Assembly: GCA_965367015.1 (NCBI GenBank)
Contig: CBDUGY010000001.1
Coordinates: 1 to 64,000, forward strand
Direction: 5' to 3'
Length of the DNA: 64,000 nucleotides
DNA from: CAXBES01 sp965367015
GTDB lineage: Bacteria > Bacteroidota > Bacteroidia > Flavobacteriales > Flavobacteriaceae
Position 1 is the first letter of the stretch. Each line of letters begins with the position of its first letter. The translations under genes and the position numbers were made by a program. Below, one piece after another: positions 54,814 through 63,541 of this stretch. The notes under the pieces are model-generated. The model saw only the letters and a program-made list of their open reading frames with translations, did no database searches and was not told the origin of the DNA.

Positions 54814-56262
54814 TTATCCAACTGAGCCTTCAAGGCTTATTTCTAATAATTTTTGTGCTTCCACGGCAAATTCCATTGGCAGCTTATTTAATACTTCCTT
54901 ACTGAAACCGTTTACGATAAGGGCAATTGCCTTCTCGGTATTAATACCCCGCTGATTACAATAGAAAATCTGATCCTCTCCAATTTTACTGGTGGTGGCT
55001 TCATGTTCTATTTGAGCGGTTTTATTTTTAACTTCTATGTACGGAAAAGTATGGGCTCCACAGCTGTTACCCATCAATAAGGAGTCACATTGCGAAAAAT
55101 TACGGGCGTTATCAGCATTCGGACTGATTTTTACCAAGCCCCGATAACTGTTTTGTGATTTCCCTGCGGAAATACCTTTCGAAATAATGGTACTTCTCGT
55201 ATTCTTTCCAAGATGAATCATTTTAGTTCCGGTATCTGCCTGCTGATAATTATTTGTCACTGCGATTGAATAAAATTCTCCGATGGAGTTATCACCTTTC
55301 AAAATACAGCTCGGATATTTCCAAGTTACAGCACTTCCGGTTTCAACCTGTGTCCACGAGATTTTCGCGTTCTTTTCGCATATCCCTCGTTTTGTCACAA
55401 AATTATAGACACCGCCTTTTCCTTCTTTATTCCCCGGATACCAGTTTTGAACGGTCGAATACTTAATTTCGGCATCGTCTAAAGCTATTAGTTCAACAAC
55501 CGCAGCATGTAATTGATTCTCATCACGAGATGGTGCAGTACAGCCTTCTAAATAACTCACATAGCTTCCTTCATCAGCAATAACTAAAGTTCTCTCAAAT
55601 TGTCCTGTCCCCGCTTGATTTATTCTAAAATAAGTAGAAAGCTCCATTGGGCATCGTACTCCCTTTGGAATATAACAAAAAGAACCGTCACTAAAGACAG
55701 CACTGTTTAAAGCCGCATAAAAGTTATCTCTTTGAGGAACAACCGATCCTAAGTATTTTTTTACGAGTTCAGGATGTTCTCTGATCGCTTCAGAAATAGA
55801 GCAAAAAATTATTCCCTTCTCTGCCAGAGTTTTCTTAAAAGTGGTTGCTACCGAAACTGAATCCATAACAATATCCACTGCTACTCCAGCCAGCTTTTTT
55901 TGTTCGTCCAGCGAAATACCAAGTTTTTTAAAGGTTTCTAACAATTCCGGATCTACTTCATCTAAACTCTCGTATTTAGGTTTCTTGTTAGGTGCAGAAT
56001 AATATGAGATATTTTGAAAATCCGGCTTTTTATAATGAACATTAGCCCATTCCGGTTCTACCATCTCCTGCCAGTGACGAAATGATTCAATACGCCAGTT
56101 CGTCATCCATTCGGGTTCCTCTTTCTTTTTAGAGATCGCCCGGACAATATCTTCATTTAAACCAACAGGAAAGGTATCAGATTCTATATCGGTATAAAAT
56201 CCGTACTCATACTCTTTGGTTTCGAGTTCTTTTTTCAGGTCGTCTTCTGTATACTTGCTCAT
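54814..56262 (-). CDS. sufB: SufB scaffold subunit
   Basis: The 482-residue core scaffold protein has the family segments KKPEYESLDEVDPE-type start (here NKKPKYESLDEVDPELLETF), CSISEAIREHPEL, the cysteine-rich end QCDSLLMGNSCGAHTFPYIE and HEATTSKIGEDQIFYCNQRG. It receives sulfur from SufE and builds clusters with SufC and SufD. It follows sufA by 18 bp. Confidence 0.97.
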   Translation of the reverse strand: MSKYTEDDLKKELETKEYEYGFYTDIESDTFPVGLNEDIVRAISKKKEEPEWMTNWRIESFRHWQEMVEPEWANVHYKKPDFQNISYYSAPNKKPKYESLDEVDPELLETFKKLGISLDEQKKLAGVAVDIVMDSVSVATTFKKTLAEKGIIFCSISEAIREHPELVKKYLGSVVPQRDNFYAALNSAVFSDGSFCYIPKGVRCPMELSTYFRINQAGTGQFERTLVIADEGSYVSYLEGCTAPSRDENQLHAAVVELIALDDAEIKYSTVQNWYPGNKEGKGGVYNFVTKRGICEKNAKISWTQVETGSAVTWKYPSCILKGDNSIGEFYSIAVTNNYQQADTGTKMIHLGKNTRSTIISKGISAGKSQNSYRGLVKISPNADNARNFSQCDSLLMGNSCGAHTFPYIEVKNKTAQIEHEATTSKIGEDQIFYCNQRGINTEKAIALIVNGFSKEVLNKLPMEFAVEAQKLLEISLEGSVG

Positions 56263-56280
56263 AGGTCCTTTCAGTAAAAG

Positions 56281-56610
56281 TTAAAGTGAAAAAGATTCTC
56301 CGCAACCGCAGGTTCTGTTAGCGTTTGGATTGTTAAAAACAAATCCCTTTCCGTTCAGACCGCCGCTGTATTCAAGTGTTGTACCTACCAGATATAAAAA
56401 ACTCTTTTTATCTACTGCTATTTTTACATCATGATCTTCAAAAAGCTTATCATCCTCACCGAGTTTGTGATCGAATTTCAATTCATATGATAAACCAGAG
56501 CAGCCTCCGCTCTTCACACCCACGCGCACAAAGTCATTTGCAACGTTAAAACCTTCATCGGCCATTAACTGCGCAATCCTCGATTTTGCATTGTCACTTA
56601 CTTTTATCAT
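56281..56610 (-). CDS. sufA: A-type iron-sulfur carrier SufA/IscA
   Basis: The 109-residue HesB-family protein has the three cluster-binding cysteines: Cys37 (SGGCSGLSYEL) and Cys101/Cys103 (RTCGCGESF). It carries clusters to target proteins. It is the first gene of the suf operon and its start is 30 bp from a promoter -7 box. Confidence 0.96.
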   Translation of the reverse strand: MIKVSDNAKSRIAQLMADEGFNVANDFVRVGVKSGGCSGLSYELKFDHKLGEDDKLFEDHDVKIAVDKKSFLYLVGTTLEYSGGLNGKGFVFNNPNANRTCGCGESFSL

Positions 56611-56639
56611 TTAATATAGATTAATTCTAAATTAGGATG

Positions 56640-56647
56640 CAAATATA
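56640..56647 (-). promoter_or_regulatory. -7 promoter element TATATTTG of the suf operon
   Basis: On the minus strand an exact TAnnTTTG box lies 29 bp upstream of the sufA ATG. I see no obvious regulator site such as an IscR-type palindrome nearby. Confidence 0.6.
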
Positions 56648-56783
56648 CGGTAAATACTACTGTTATACCATACAAGTTTAACAATTTAAACTTATCGATA
56701 CATAGAGTATTATGATAGGAGAAAGGATCTTTTTTCTAGAAAACGGGAAGTCCGAAATCATGGCTTGCAGCCTGTCGATATCA

Positions 56784-57854
56784 CTAATTTGGGTCCTGAA
56801 AATCGGGGTTATTGAGAAAACCCGGTTCCGAAAGTGTCAGCAAAAATGCTTTGAGGTCAGCCTTGTCGTCATCTGAAAGTTGTACGCCACCCTGAGGTAC
56901 AGATTTCATTAATGGATCGATTGTTTCAGAATACACTAAACCTTCACTATAATGATTAATAACCTCATCAATTGTAGTAAATCGACCATCGTGCATATAG
57001 GGAGCTGTATATGCTAAATTCCGAAGTGAGGGAGTTTTAAAAAGTCCAAAATCTCTTGGATCCCCAGTTACCAAACCTAGACCTTTATCGGTAATCACTT
57101 CGTCTAATCCATTGTTGTGAAAAGCGTTATCTGTCCACAATGGATTATTCGGGTTTCCGTGACAGTGAAAACAATCTCCTCGTGTTTCATCCAGGAAAAT
57201 ATTTAACCCATTTAATTCTGAAGCCGTAAGCGATTCTTGATTTAATAAATATCTGTCAAATTTCGAATTCCCTGAAATTAATGTTCTTAAAAATTGAGCA
57301 ATCGACTTACTCACTAATGTAGAATCTACCACGGTAGTTCCAAAAGCATCATTGAACATAGCAGGATATACCGTTGTTCCTTGAATACTAGCGACGGCTT
57401 CATCCCAGGTATTGTGCATTTCAATTGGATTGATAACGGGTTCTAATGCTTGGGCCTCCAGCCCGAGCGCCCTTCCGTCCCAAAAGAATTTTCCATTAAA
57501 ATTCCAGGCCATGTTAAAAAGCGGCATTGAATTTCTAATGCCGGCGATACCATCGATTCCAATACTAAATTGTCTTTCATCAGAAAAGGCATTTTGAGGG
57601 TTGTGACAATCGGCACATGCCTGAGTTCCGTTTCCTGAAAGTATAGGGTCGAAGAAAAGTTTTTTACCAAGAGCGATACCTTCTATTGTTTGCGGATTAT
57701 CTGAAGGAATAGCTGGTGGAAGTAATTTCTGTTCAAAAATAGCAGGAATAGTTAGAGACGCCGGTGTCGCCGTATACATCGTTTCACCATCATCTTTTTT
57801 ACAGGAAATGATGGTAATAAAAACTACTAAATACAGTAAAAACTGGCGTCTCAT
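56784..57854 (-). CDS. Di-haem cytochrome c peroxidase of the MauG/MbnH type, lipoprotein
   Basis: The 356-residue protein has a lipoprotein signal (IISC, Cys18) and two haem c sites, CADCH (80-84) and CFHCH (228-232), in two cytochrome domains. The conserved segments FFWDGRA, LRTLISGNSKFDRY, and YMHDGRFTTIDEVINHYSEG are those of bacterial CCP/MauG proteins. It starts 12 bp after the MbnP gene. MbnH is the family member that oxidises a tryptophan of MbnP; neighbourhood, not sequence alone, suggests the same here. An ordinary hydrogen-peroxide-reducing role is the alternative. Confidence 0.9.
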   Translation of the reverse strand: MRRQFLLYLVVFITIISCKKDDGETMYTATPASLTIPAIFEQKLLPPAIPSDNPQTIEGIALGKKLFFDPILSGNGTQACADCHNPQNAFSDERQFSIGIDGIAGIRNSMPLFNMAWNFNGKFFWDGRALGLEAQALEPVINPIEMHNTWDEAVASIQGTTVYPAMFNDAFGTTVVDSTLVSKSIAQFLRTLISGNSKFDRYLLNQESLTASELNGLNIFLDETRGDCFHCHGNPNNPLWTDNAFHNNGLDEVITDKGLGLVTGDPRDFGLFKTPSLRNLAYTAPYMHDGRFTTIDEVINHYSEGLVYSETIDPLMKSVPQGGVQLSDDDKADLKAFLLTLSEPGFLNNPDFQDPN

Positions 57855-57866
57855 CCTAAAGAAATA

Positions 57867-58658
57867 TTATTGCGTTACTGCTCCAATGCTAAATACGTTG
57901 TTTTGTCCATTTTCGAACATATCTATCTGCGCATCAAAGTTAGGCATTAATACCGAGTGCCATATATTTAAATCCCACTGATTCGGATTTTTAAACCATT
58001 CGGCAACGTTCATTTTAACCTCGATATTTGTATTGTTTGCTACAGTCACTTGTCCGAGATTTACCACGAAGGAAGTGTCTTGAGTTCCCGTAAGCGTACC
58101 AGGTCCGGGAGGTAGAGAACTATGACTGTTTGCTCTAATTGTGTGATACTGGAAAGAGATTTCTGTTGAAGTATTATCAATAAATTTTCCTTCCATTCGC
58201 ATATAGTGATATCCTCCACCTAAAGGAGCTGGTACAGTCCAACTACCATCCGATGAATTTAAATCTAGATAGGCACCATCCACATTATCTTCATCATCAA
58301 ATCCAAAAGTGAACGATACGGTGTAGGTACCTTCAGGTATGTCAATATTAGGCGTAAAGCTTAAATTTGTACCTTGTCTCACATCCACTAAGTTGTAATC
58401 TCCAGCGTCGTAAACAACACCAGTACTACTAGTAAAAGTAATATCTGAGATTAAATAGACCAATTTAGACAACTTTAGTTCCTCTCCATTCGCGTTGGTG
58501 TAAGTGGTTGCATCAAAATCGGAATTTGAAATACTGGTTCCATCCCAATTTTGTGTAAACTGAAAATCTACACTCACATTAGCCGGCGTAGCGTCATCAT
58601 CATTTTTACAGCTTATTGTAGCAACTACAACAGCCATTATTAGGGCAATCTTTTTCAT
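57867..58658 (-). CDS. MbnP-family (copper-binding) lipoprotein
   Basis: The 263-residue protein has a lipoprotein signal (ATISC, Cys17) and a beta-sandwich with the MbnP pattern: SVDFQFTQNWDG near the N-terminus, LSKLVYLISDITF, GYHYMRMEGKF, QYHTIRANSH and the end part VAEWFKNPNQWDLNIWHS. Several His, Met and Trp residues in these blocks could bind copper and supply the tryptophan known to be converted to kynurenine in the methanotroph homologue. The di-haem peroxidase gene follows after 12 bp; the propeller lipoprotein gene lies 22 bp upstream. Confidence 0.88.
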   Translation of the reverse strand: MKKIALIMAVVVATISCKNDDDATPANVSVDFQFTQNWDGTSISNSDFDATTYTNANGEELKLSKLVYLISDITFTSSTGVVYDAGDYNLVDVRQGTNLSFTPNIDIPEGTYTVSFTFGFDDEDNVDGAYLDLNSSDGSWTVPAPLGGGYHYMRMEGKFIDNTSTEISFQYHTIRANSHSSLPPGPGTLTGTQDTSFVVNLGQVTVANNTNIEVKMNVAEWFKNPNQWDLNIWHSVLMPNFDAQIDMFENGQNNVFSIGAVTQ

Positions 58659-58680
58659 TTTTAATATAGGTTATTAGGGG

Positions 58681-60072
58681 TTATTTTAATTTAAGAATCA
58701 CCAAATCTTTAACACCTCTGTTTAAAGGGATATCAAGATCATTACTTTCAGTATTTCCAACCATAACGAGTTTTCCATCTGTAGTTTCAATAGCGCTATT
58801 ACTGAAATCAAGATTGCTTCCCCCCATGGTGTATTCATATTCAAGAGCACCATTTTCATCAATGATCATCACCCAGGCATCATTCTGTCCGTTATTGGAG
58901 GCAACTTGTCCGTTGCTGCTTCGTGTGGATCCCGAAAGAAGATATCGTCCATTAGAGATTTGCTTGACACTTCGTGCTGAGTCGAATTCTGATCCGCCAT
59001 AATTTTTTTGCCAAATAAGCGCTCCGCTATCATTAAATTTTACGGCCCAAACGTCTGCATTTCCATAGGAATTTGTAACATCTTGATCATTACTTCTGGT
59101 ATCTCCAACGATTAAATAATTTCCGTCGTGTGTTTTTGACACAGAGTATCCTATATCAATTTCTGAACCTCCAAACGATTTGGTCCAAAGTTTATCTCCG
59201 GTAGCAGTTAATCGAACTATCCAGAGGTCGTAACTACCTTTTGCGTCGGTAATGTCAAAATCGCTGCTCTCTGAAGCTCCCACAAGTAAGAACCCGCCGT
59301 CTGCTGTTTGAAGTGTATCGTAACTTCTATCGTTATTTGTTCCACCAAAATATCTTCGCCAAATCTTATTTCCTTGAGAGTCCATCAATATGCCCCAGTA
59401 TTCCCCAACACCGTGTTGTGGATTTCTGGTATTGCTTACAGGTTGACCCCCGTTTGTAAAATCATTTCCAAGACCACCACTGGCAGTTACATCCAGAAAT
59501 CCTGTTGCAAAGAAATTTCCTTCAACTGTTTCAAAAACTTTAAATGCCTGGTCACTACCGGAAAATCCGAAGCTCTTTTGCCATTGAAGATTTCCTGAAC
59601 TATCGATTTTCAGAAGCCAGTAATCTTGAAATCCACTATTTCCTGTAACATCGCCATCATTACTTCTGCTATAGCCACTTAAAATATAACCACCATCGCT
59701 GGTTTTTGTCATATTCGTTGCGCGGTCATCTTCGCTCCCTCCATACGTTTTACTCCACACTTTATCCCCTTCCTGATTGAGTTTAAGCACCCAATAGTCT
59801 GCATCAGTACCAGTCTTGTCGGTAATATCACCGTCGGTACTTTTTGTAGTTCCCGCGATTACATATCCTCCGTCACTTGCTTGTACAATTGAAACAGCAT
59901 CATCTTCATCGCTTCCACCAAATGTTTTAACAAAATCGGGTACGCCGAGGAATCCGCCAGGTGCCGGATCATCATCAGTTGGAGTGGTGGTGTCGTCTTT
60001 TCCGCAAGAACTTAGAATTCCAAGACAAAAAAGAAATAATAGCGCTTTGTAATTAAATGTTTTAAAAAGCAT
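58681..60072 (-). CDS. Lipoprotein with seven propeller-type repeats
   Basis: This 463-residue lipoprotein (lipobox LSSC, Cys23; then an Asp/Thr/Pro linker) is seven repeats of about 50-65 residues. Each has the pattern YGGSxxDxAxSxxxTxDGGYxxxG followed by a D-x-W-x-x-K-x-x-x-x-G-x-x-x-W-x-K strand. The third repeat has an insertion (about residues 205-225). Seven repeats suggest a seven-bladed beta propeller on the cell surface. It could be a binding or scaffold protein; no enzyme motif was seen. It lies between the two anchor B genes and the MbnP gene. Confidence 0.85.
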   Translation of the reverse strand: MLFKTFNYKALLFLFCLGILSSCGKDDTTTPTDDDPAPGGFLGVPDFVKTFGGSDEDDAVSIVQASDGGYVIAGTTKSTDGDITDKTGTDADYWVLKLNQEGDKVWSKTYGGSEDDRATNMTKTSDGGYILSGYSRSNDGDVTGNSGFQDYWLLKIDSSGNLQWQKSFGFSGSDQAFKVFETVEGNFFATGFLDVTASGGLGNDFTNGGQPVSNTRNPQHGVGEYWGILMDSQGNKIWRRYFGGTNNDRSYDTLQTADGGFLLVGASESSDFDITDAKGSYDLWIVRLTATGDKLWTKSFGGSEIDIGYSVSKTHDGNYLIVGDTRSNDQDVTNSYGNADVWAVKFNDSGALIWQKNYGGSEFDSARSVKQISNGRYLLSGSTRSSNGQVASNNGQNDAWVMIIDENGALEYEYTMGGSNLDFSNSAIETTDGKLVMVGNTESNDLDIPLNRGVKDLVILKLK

Positions 60073-60084
60073 AAGTAGGTTATT

Positions 60085-61497
60085 TTATTTTACGATCAAT
60101 CGTTGGGTAGTGAGGTTATTTATTTTCACCAAATACATACCGGAATTTAATCCTGAAATATCAATATTTGCTGAAGTAGTTTCAGAAAAATCAGAATTTA
60201 AAACTCGTTGACCTAATACATTATAAATCTCTACCTGTGATACCGGTGAATTTTGAGATTGAATAGTAATATTAGTTTTAGCCGGATTTGGATAAATTGA
60301 AAATTCTGTAACCGAAACTTCGTTAGTACTTAATATTGTTGGGTCCTTAACTAAAAAGAAGCCGCGGTCTATATCACTAATGATGATATTCCCACTTGGC
60401 AAGTAAGGATAAACGCTCCAAGCACCATCGAAATCGGCACCATCATTTGCTGGATAGCTATCGAAGTAGCCTATTTCAGTAATGTTTGAATTTGCAATAT
60501 CGCTGATATCTAATACTCTCATACCAGCTCTATAACTAGCCATATAATATTTATCACCTTTCACATAACCGTTGTGATCAATAGACTCATTAGGACCAAA
60601 ATATTCGAACATCAACTGTGGATTATCTAAATCTAAAAGGTCGAAAATAATTGTCCGAGTGTTGAAGCCAAAACTTAATTCGTCAGTCTCATCTCCAACT
60701 ATAAAATATCTCTGGTCTTCGGTAAACCAACCCTGATGCGTATATCCAACATTTGAATAACCTGTGTTAGAGATTGGTGATGGGTTAGATTTATCTGTGA
60801 TATCTACAACAACGATTTCATTTTCGTTGCTCCCTATTAAAATTTCTTGTCCCGTATAATCTGTATCGGGACCATTATACGTCACTACCTGGGCGTCATG
60901 GCTGTAATCATCTAAAGCGTAGCCACCTGCAGCAACCGGACTTGTTGGATTCTGAATATTAACAAAATGTGGACCTCCATTAAATGTGTTAGTTCCTACA
61001 CCATAAGCATATCCGGTGTCTTCATTGATAACAATGTTATGTGCGCTTCCGAAGCCACTGTAATGAGCATCTTCCGTAAAATTCTCTGGCGGGCTGGTTA
61101 CAGAACGTAATCTCGTTAAGTCAAAAATTTGCATTCCATGTCCATTTGCTTCGCTAACAATAAATACGTGATTATTGTACACTTTTAAATCCCTCCAGGT
61201 ACTATTGCTAGTATGTGTTGGGAGCTTTCCTAAATAAACAGGGTTTATTGGATCTGTAATATTTATAAAAGCAGTTCCGTTACGTAATCCAATTAAGGCA
61301 TATTCATCACCATTATCAGGATCTACCCATCCCCAAGAATCATTTCCAGAGCTAGCATTTAGCGTTCCAAGATCGATATGCGATTGAAGATCGTATCCGT
61401 TACAAGGATAAGCTCCAGCCGATCCACTACTACAAGGTGTTTGTGCTACAGCTACCATGCAGGTTAACGATAGAACTAAAGGTAAAATTTTTTTCAT
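60085..61497 (-). CDS. Choice-of-anchor B protein with T9SS type A sorting domain (copy 1)
   Basis: I place the start at the ATG at 61497, which gives the signal peptide MKKILPLVLSLTCMVAVAQ; an upstream TTG start would add 11 residues. The body (about 30-385) is a choice-of-anchor B propeller of LVIVD-type repeats, seen in LPTHTSNSTWRDLKVYNNHV, MQIFDLTRLR and GMRVLDISDI. The end is a type A T9SS sorting domain (YPNPAKTNITIQ, VYNVLGQRVL, GMYLVKINN). The protein should be exported to the cell surface. It is 12 bp upstream of the propeller lipoprotein gene and so part of one operon. Confidence 0.9.
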   Translation of the reverse strand: MKKILPLVLSLTCMVAVAQTPCSSGSAGAYPCNGYDLQSHIDLGTLNASSGNDSWGWVDPDNGDEYALIGLRNGTAFINITDPINPVYLGKLPTHTSNSTWRDLKVYNNHVFIVSEANGHGMQIFDLTRLRSVTSPPENFTEDAHYSGFGSAHNIVINEDTGYAYGVGTNTFNGGPHFVNIQNPTSPVAAGGYALDDYSHDAQVVTYNGPDTDYTGQEILIGSNENEIVVVDITDKSNPSPISNTGYSNVGYTHQGWFTEDQRYFIVGDETDELSFGFNTRTIIFDLLDLDNPQLMFEYFGPNESIDHNGYVKGDKYYMASYRAGMRVLDISDIANSNITEIGYFDSYPANDGADFDGAWSVYPYLPSGNIIISDIDRGFFLVKDPTILSTNEVSVTEFSIYPNPAKTNITIQSQNSPVSQVEIYNVLGQRVLNSDFSETTSANIDISGLNSGMYLVKINNLTTQRLIVK

Positions 61498-61603
61498 CAA
61501 AGTATTTTTAAAGATTAAAGGTATTAGCAATATAACGCCTGAACACTTATTTTAGTACCAGTAGGTTAAGTCGTGCTTTGCCTAGAGTACTTTCAACGAT
61601 ATT

Positions 61604-63541
61604 CTAACGTTTTAATATTTTTTTAGTTGTTAAATTATTGACCACCACAAAGTAAATCCCTTTGTTGTAATCTTGAATATTAATATTTATTATTTCTGAA
61701 TTTATTTCGGAGTTATCATATAGTTTCTTGCCCAGAATATCAAAAACCGAAATAGACTCTATAAGTTGAAACTTAGATGTAATCACGACTGTGTCTGAAG
61801 CTGGATTAGGGTAAATAATAATGTTCGAATCCAAATTATTTTCCCCAACTGAAAGTACATCCGTTACTGTTAAGTTAAAGGAGCATGTACCTACATTGTT
61901 ATAAAAATCTGTAGATTCAAATGAAATTTCATAAACACCTTCAGTTAATTGAGTTCCGGAAATTGGTAGCTGGCTAATAGATGCCGGACTGGTACAATTA
62001 TCGACAGCAGATACTTGACTATTTCCTATATAATCCGGAAGTGTAAAATAACTTGCACCTGTGTCATAACTTACGGTATTATCTAACGGGCAGGTTATTT
62101 GTGGAGACATATCGTCGACTATTGTAATTACTGCGCTGCAGGTGTCGGTATTTCCCGCAGGATCGGTTACAGTGAGAATTACCGTATTGTTACCAACATT
62201 ACTACAGTTAAAAGTGTTAATATCTAAAGAGACACTATAAAAGCCACTGTTATCACTTGAACCACCATCCACAGCCGATGCGGCCACAACTGCATCGCCA
62301 TTAGAATCAAGTGACACAGTAATATTTTGACATACTGCTTCCGGAGGGGTGGTATCGACTACAGATGATTTCAACAAATAAAATCCACCAATATAATTTG
62401 GATCACTATAAGTGAGAGCAGAAACTAAAATAGTCCCGCTGCCAAAATATGGGTATACATTCCATGCTCCGGCATATCCTGCATTATTGTTATTAGTAAA
62501 TACATCGAAATAACCTTTTTCTACTATATTCCCATTATCTATATCTGAGATATCAAGCACTCTCATCCCTGCTTTATAGTTCGCCAAATACAATTCGTCT
62601 CCTTTTACATAAAGATTATGATCTGTAGCCGATGTAGGACCTGTATATTCGAATGATAACTGAGGTGAATCAAGATCGCTGAAATCGAAAATTAAGTTTC
62701 TTGTATTGAAGCCGTAACTAATTTCATCTATTTCATCTCCAAGAATAAAATATTTTTGGTCTTCCGTAAACCAACCTTGATGTGTATAAACACTGTTGTT
62801 GTAGGTAATGGTCGCTATTGTTTGAGGATTCGATTTGTTGGTAATATCTGCAATAACTACAGCATCTTCATTACTACCCACATATATCTCGCGGCCGGTA
62901 TAGTCAGAATCAGGTCCAATGTATGTCACGACCTGGCCATCATGACTGTAATTTCCCAAAGAATAACCACCTTCAGCGACAGGATTTAAAGGGTCTTGAA
63001 TATTCACAAAATGCGGACCGCCACTATATGTATTCGTTCCCACTCCGTAAGCATAACCTTCAGATTCATTGATTACTAAATTATGAGCGCTACCAAATCC
63101 GTTGTAATGAGCATCTTCCGAAAAAGTTACCGGAGGGTTTGTGACATTTCTAAGGCGGGTTAAATCGAATACCTGCATCCCGTGACCTGAGGCCTCACTA
63201 ACCACAAAAGCATAGTTGTTATAAGTTTTTATATCTCGCCAAAGGCTAGAATTTGTATGTGTAGGAAGTTTTCCTAGATAAAGCGGATTTATAGGGTCTG
63301 AGATATCTATAAATGCAACTCCGTTGTCCAGGCCAATCAGGGCATACTCCGTACCATCATTTGGATCAGTCCATCCCCAGGAATCATTTGCCTCGTTCGC
63401 ACCCAAATCGGTATATGGAACATACGCCAACAGGTCGTAACCACTGCATGGGTAAGAACCTGCCATTCCTCCAACACAAGGTGTTTGTGCTAGTAGAACG
63501 TTTGTAAAAAGTAAAACAAAAGAGAATATAATTTTATTCAT
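61604..63541 (-). CDS. Choice-of-anchor B protein with HYR-type insertion and T9SS type A domain (copy 2)
   Basis: A 645-residue paralogue of the preceding protein, with a signal peptide (to about 18) and a propeller body (about 30-385) nearly the same in text (LPTHTNSSLWRDIKTYNNYA, MQVFDLTRLR). After it come HYR/Ig-like repeats (about 390-560, DTTPPEAVCQNITVSLDSNG and DDMSPQITCPLDN) that copy 1 lacks, then the type A sorting domain (YPNPASDTVVITS, FDILGKKLYD, GIYFVVVNN). It arose by tandem duplication with domain gain or loss. The gap to copy 1 is about 106 bp. Confidence 0.9.
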   Translation of the reverse strand: MNKIIFSFVLLFTNVLLAQTPCVGGMAGSYPCSGYDLLAYVPYTDLGANEANDSWGWTDPNDGTEYALIGLDNGVAFIDISDPINPLYLGKLPTHTNSSLWRDIKTYNNYAFVVSEASGHGMQVFDLTRLRNVTNPPVTFSEDAHYNGFGSAHNLVINESEGYAYGVGTNTYSGGPHFVNIQDPLNPVAEGGYSLGNYSHDGQVVTYIGPDSDYTGREIYVGSNEDAVVIADITNKSNPQTIATITYNNSVYTHQGWFTEDQKYFILGDEIDEISYGFNTRNLIFDFSDLDSPQLSFEYTGPTSATDHNLYVKGDELYLANYKAGMRVLDISDIDNGNIVEKGYFDVFTNNNNAGYAGAWNVYPYFGSGTILVSALTYSDPNYIGGFYLLKSSVVDTTPPEAVCQNITVSLDSNGDAVVAASAVDGGSSDNSGFYSVSLDINTFNCSNVGNNTVILTVTDPAGNTDTCSAVITIVDDMSPQITCPLDNTVSYDTGASYFTLPDYIGNSQVSAVDNCTSPASISQLPISGTQLTEGVYEISFESTDFYNNVGTCSFNLTVTDVLSVGENNLDSNIIIYPNPASDTVVITSKFQLIESISVFDILGKKLYDNSEINSEIININIQDYNKGIYFVVVNNLTTKKILKR

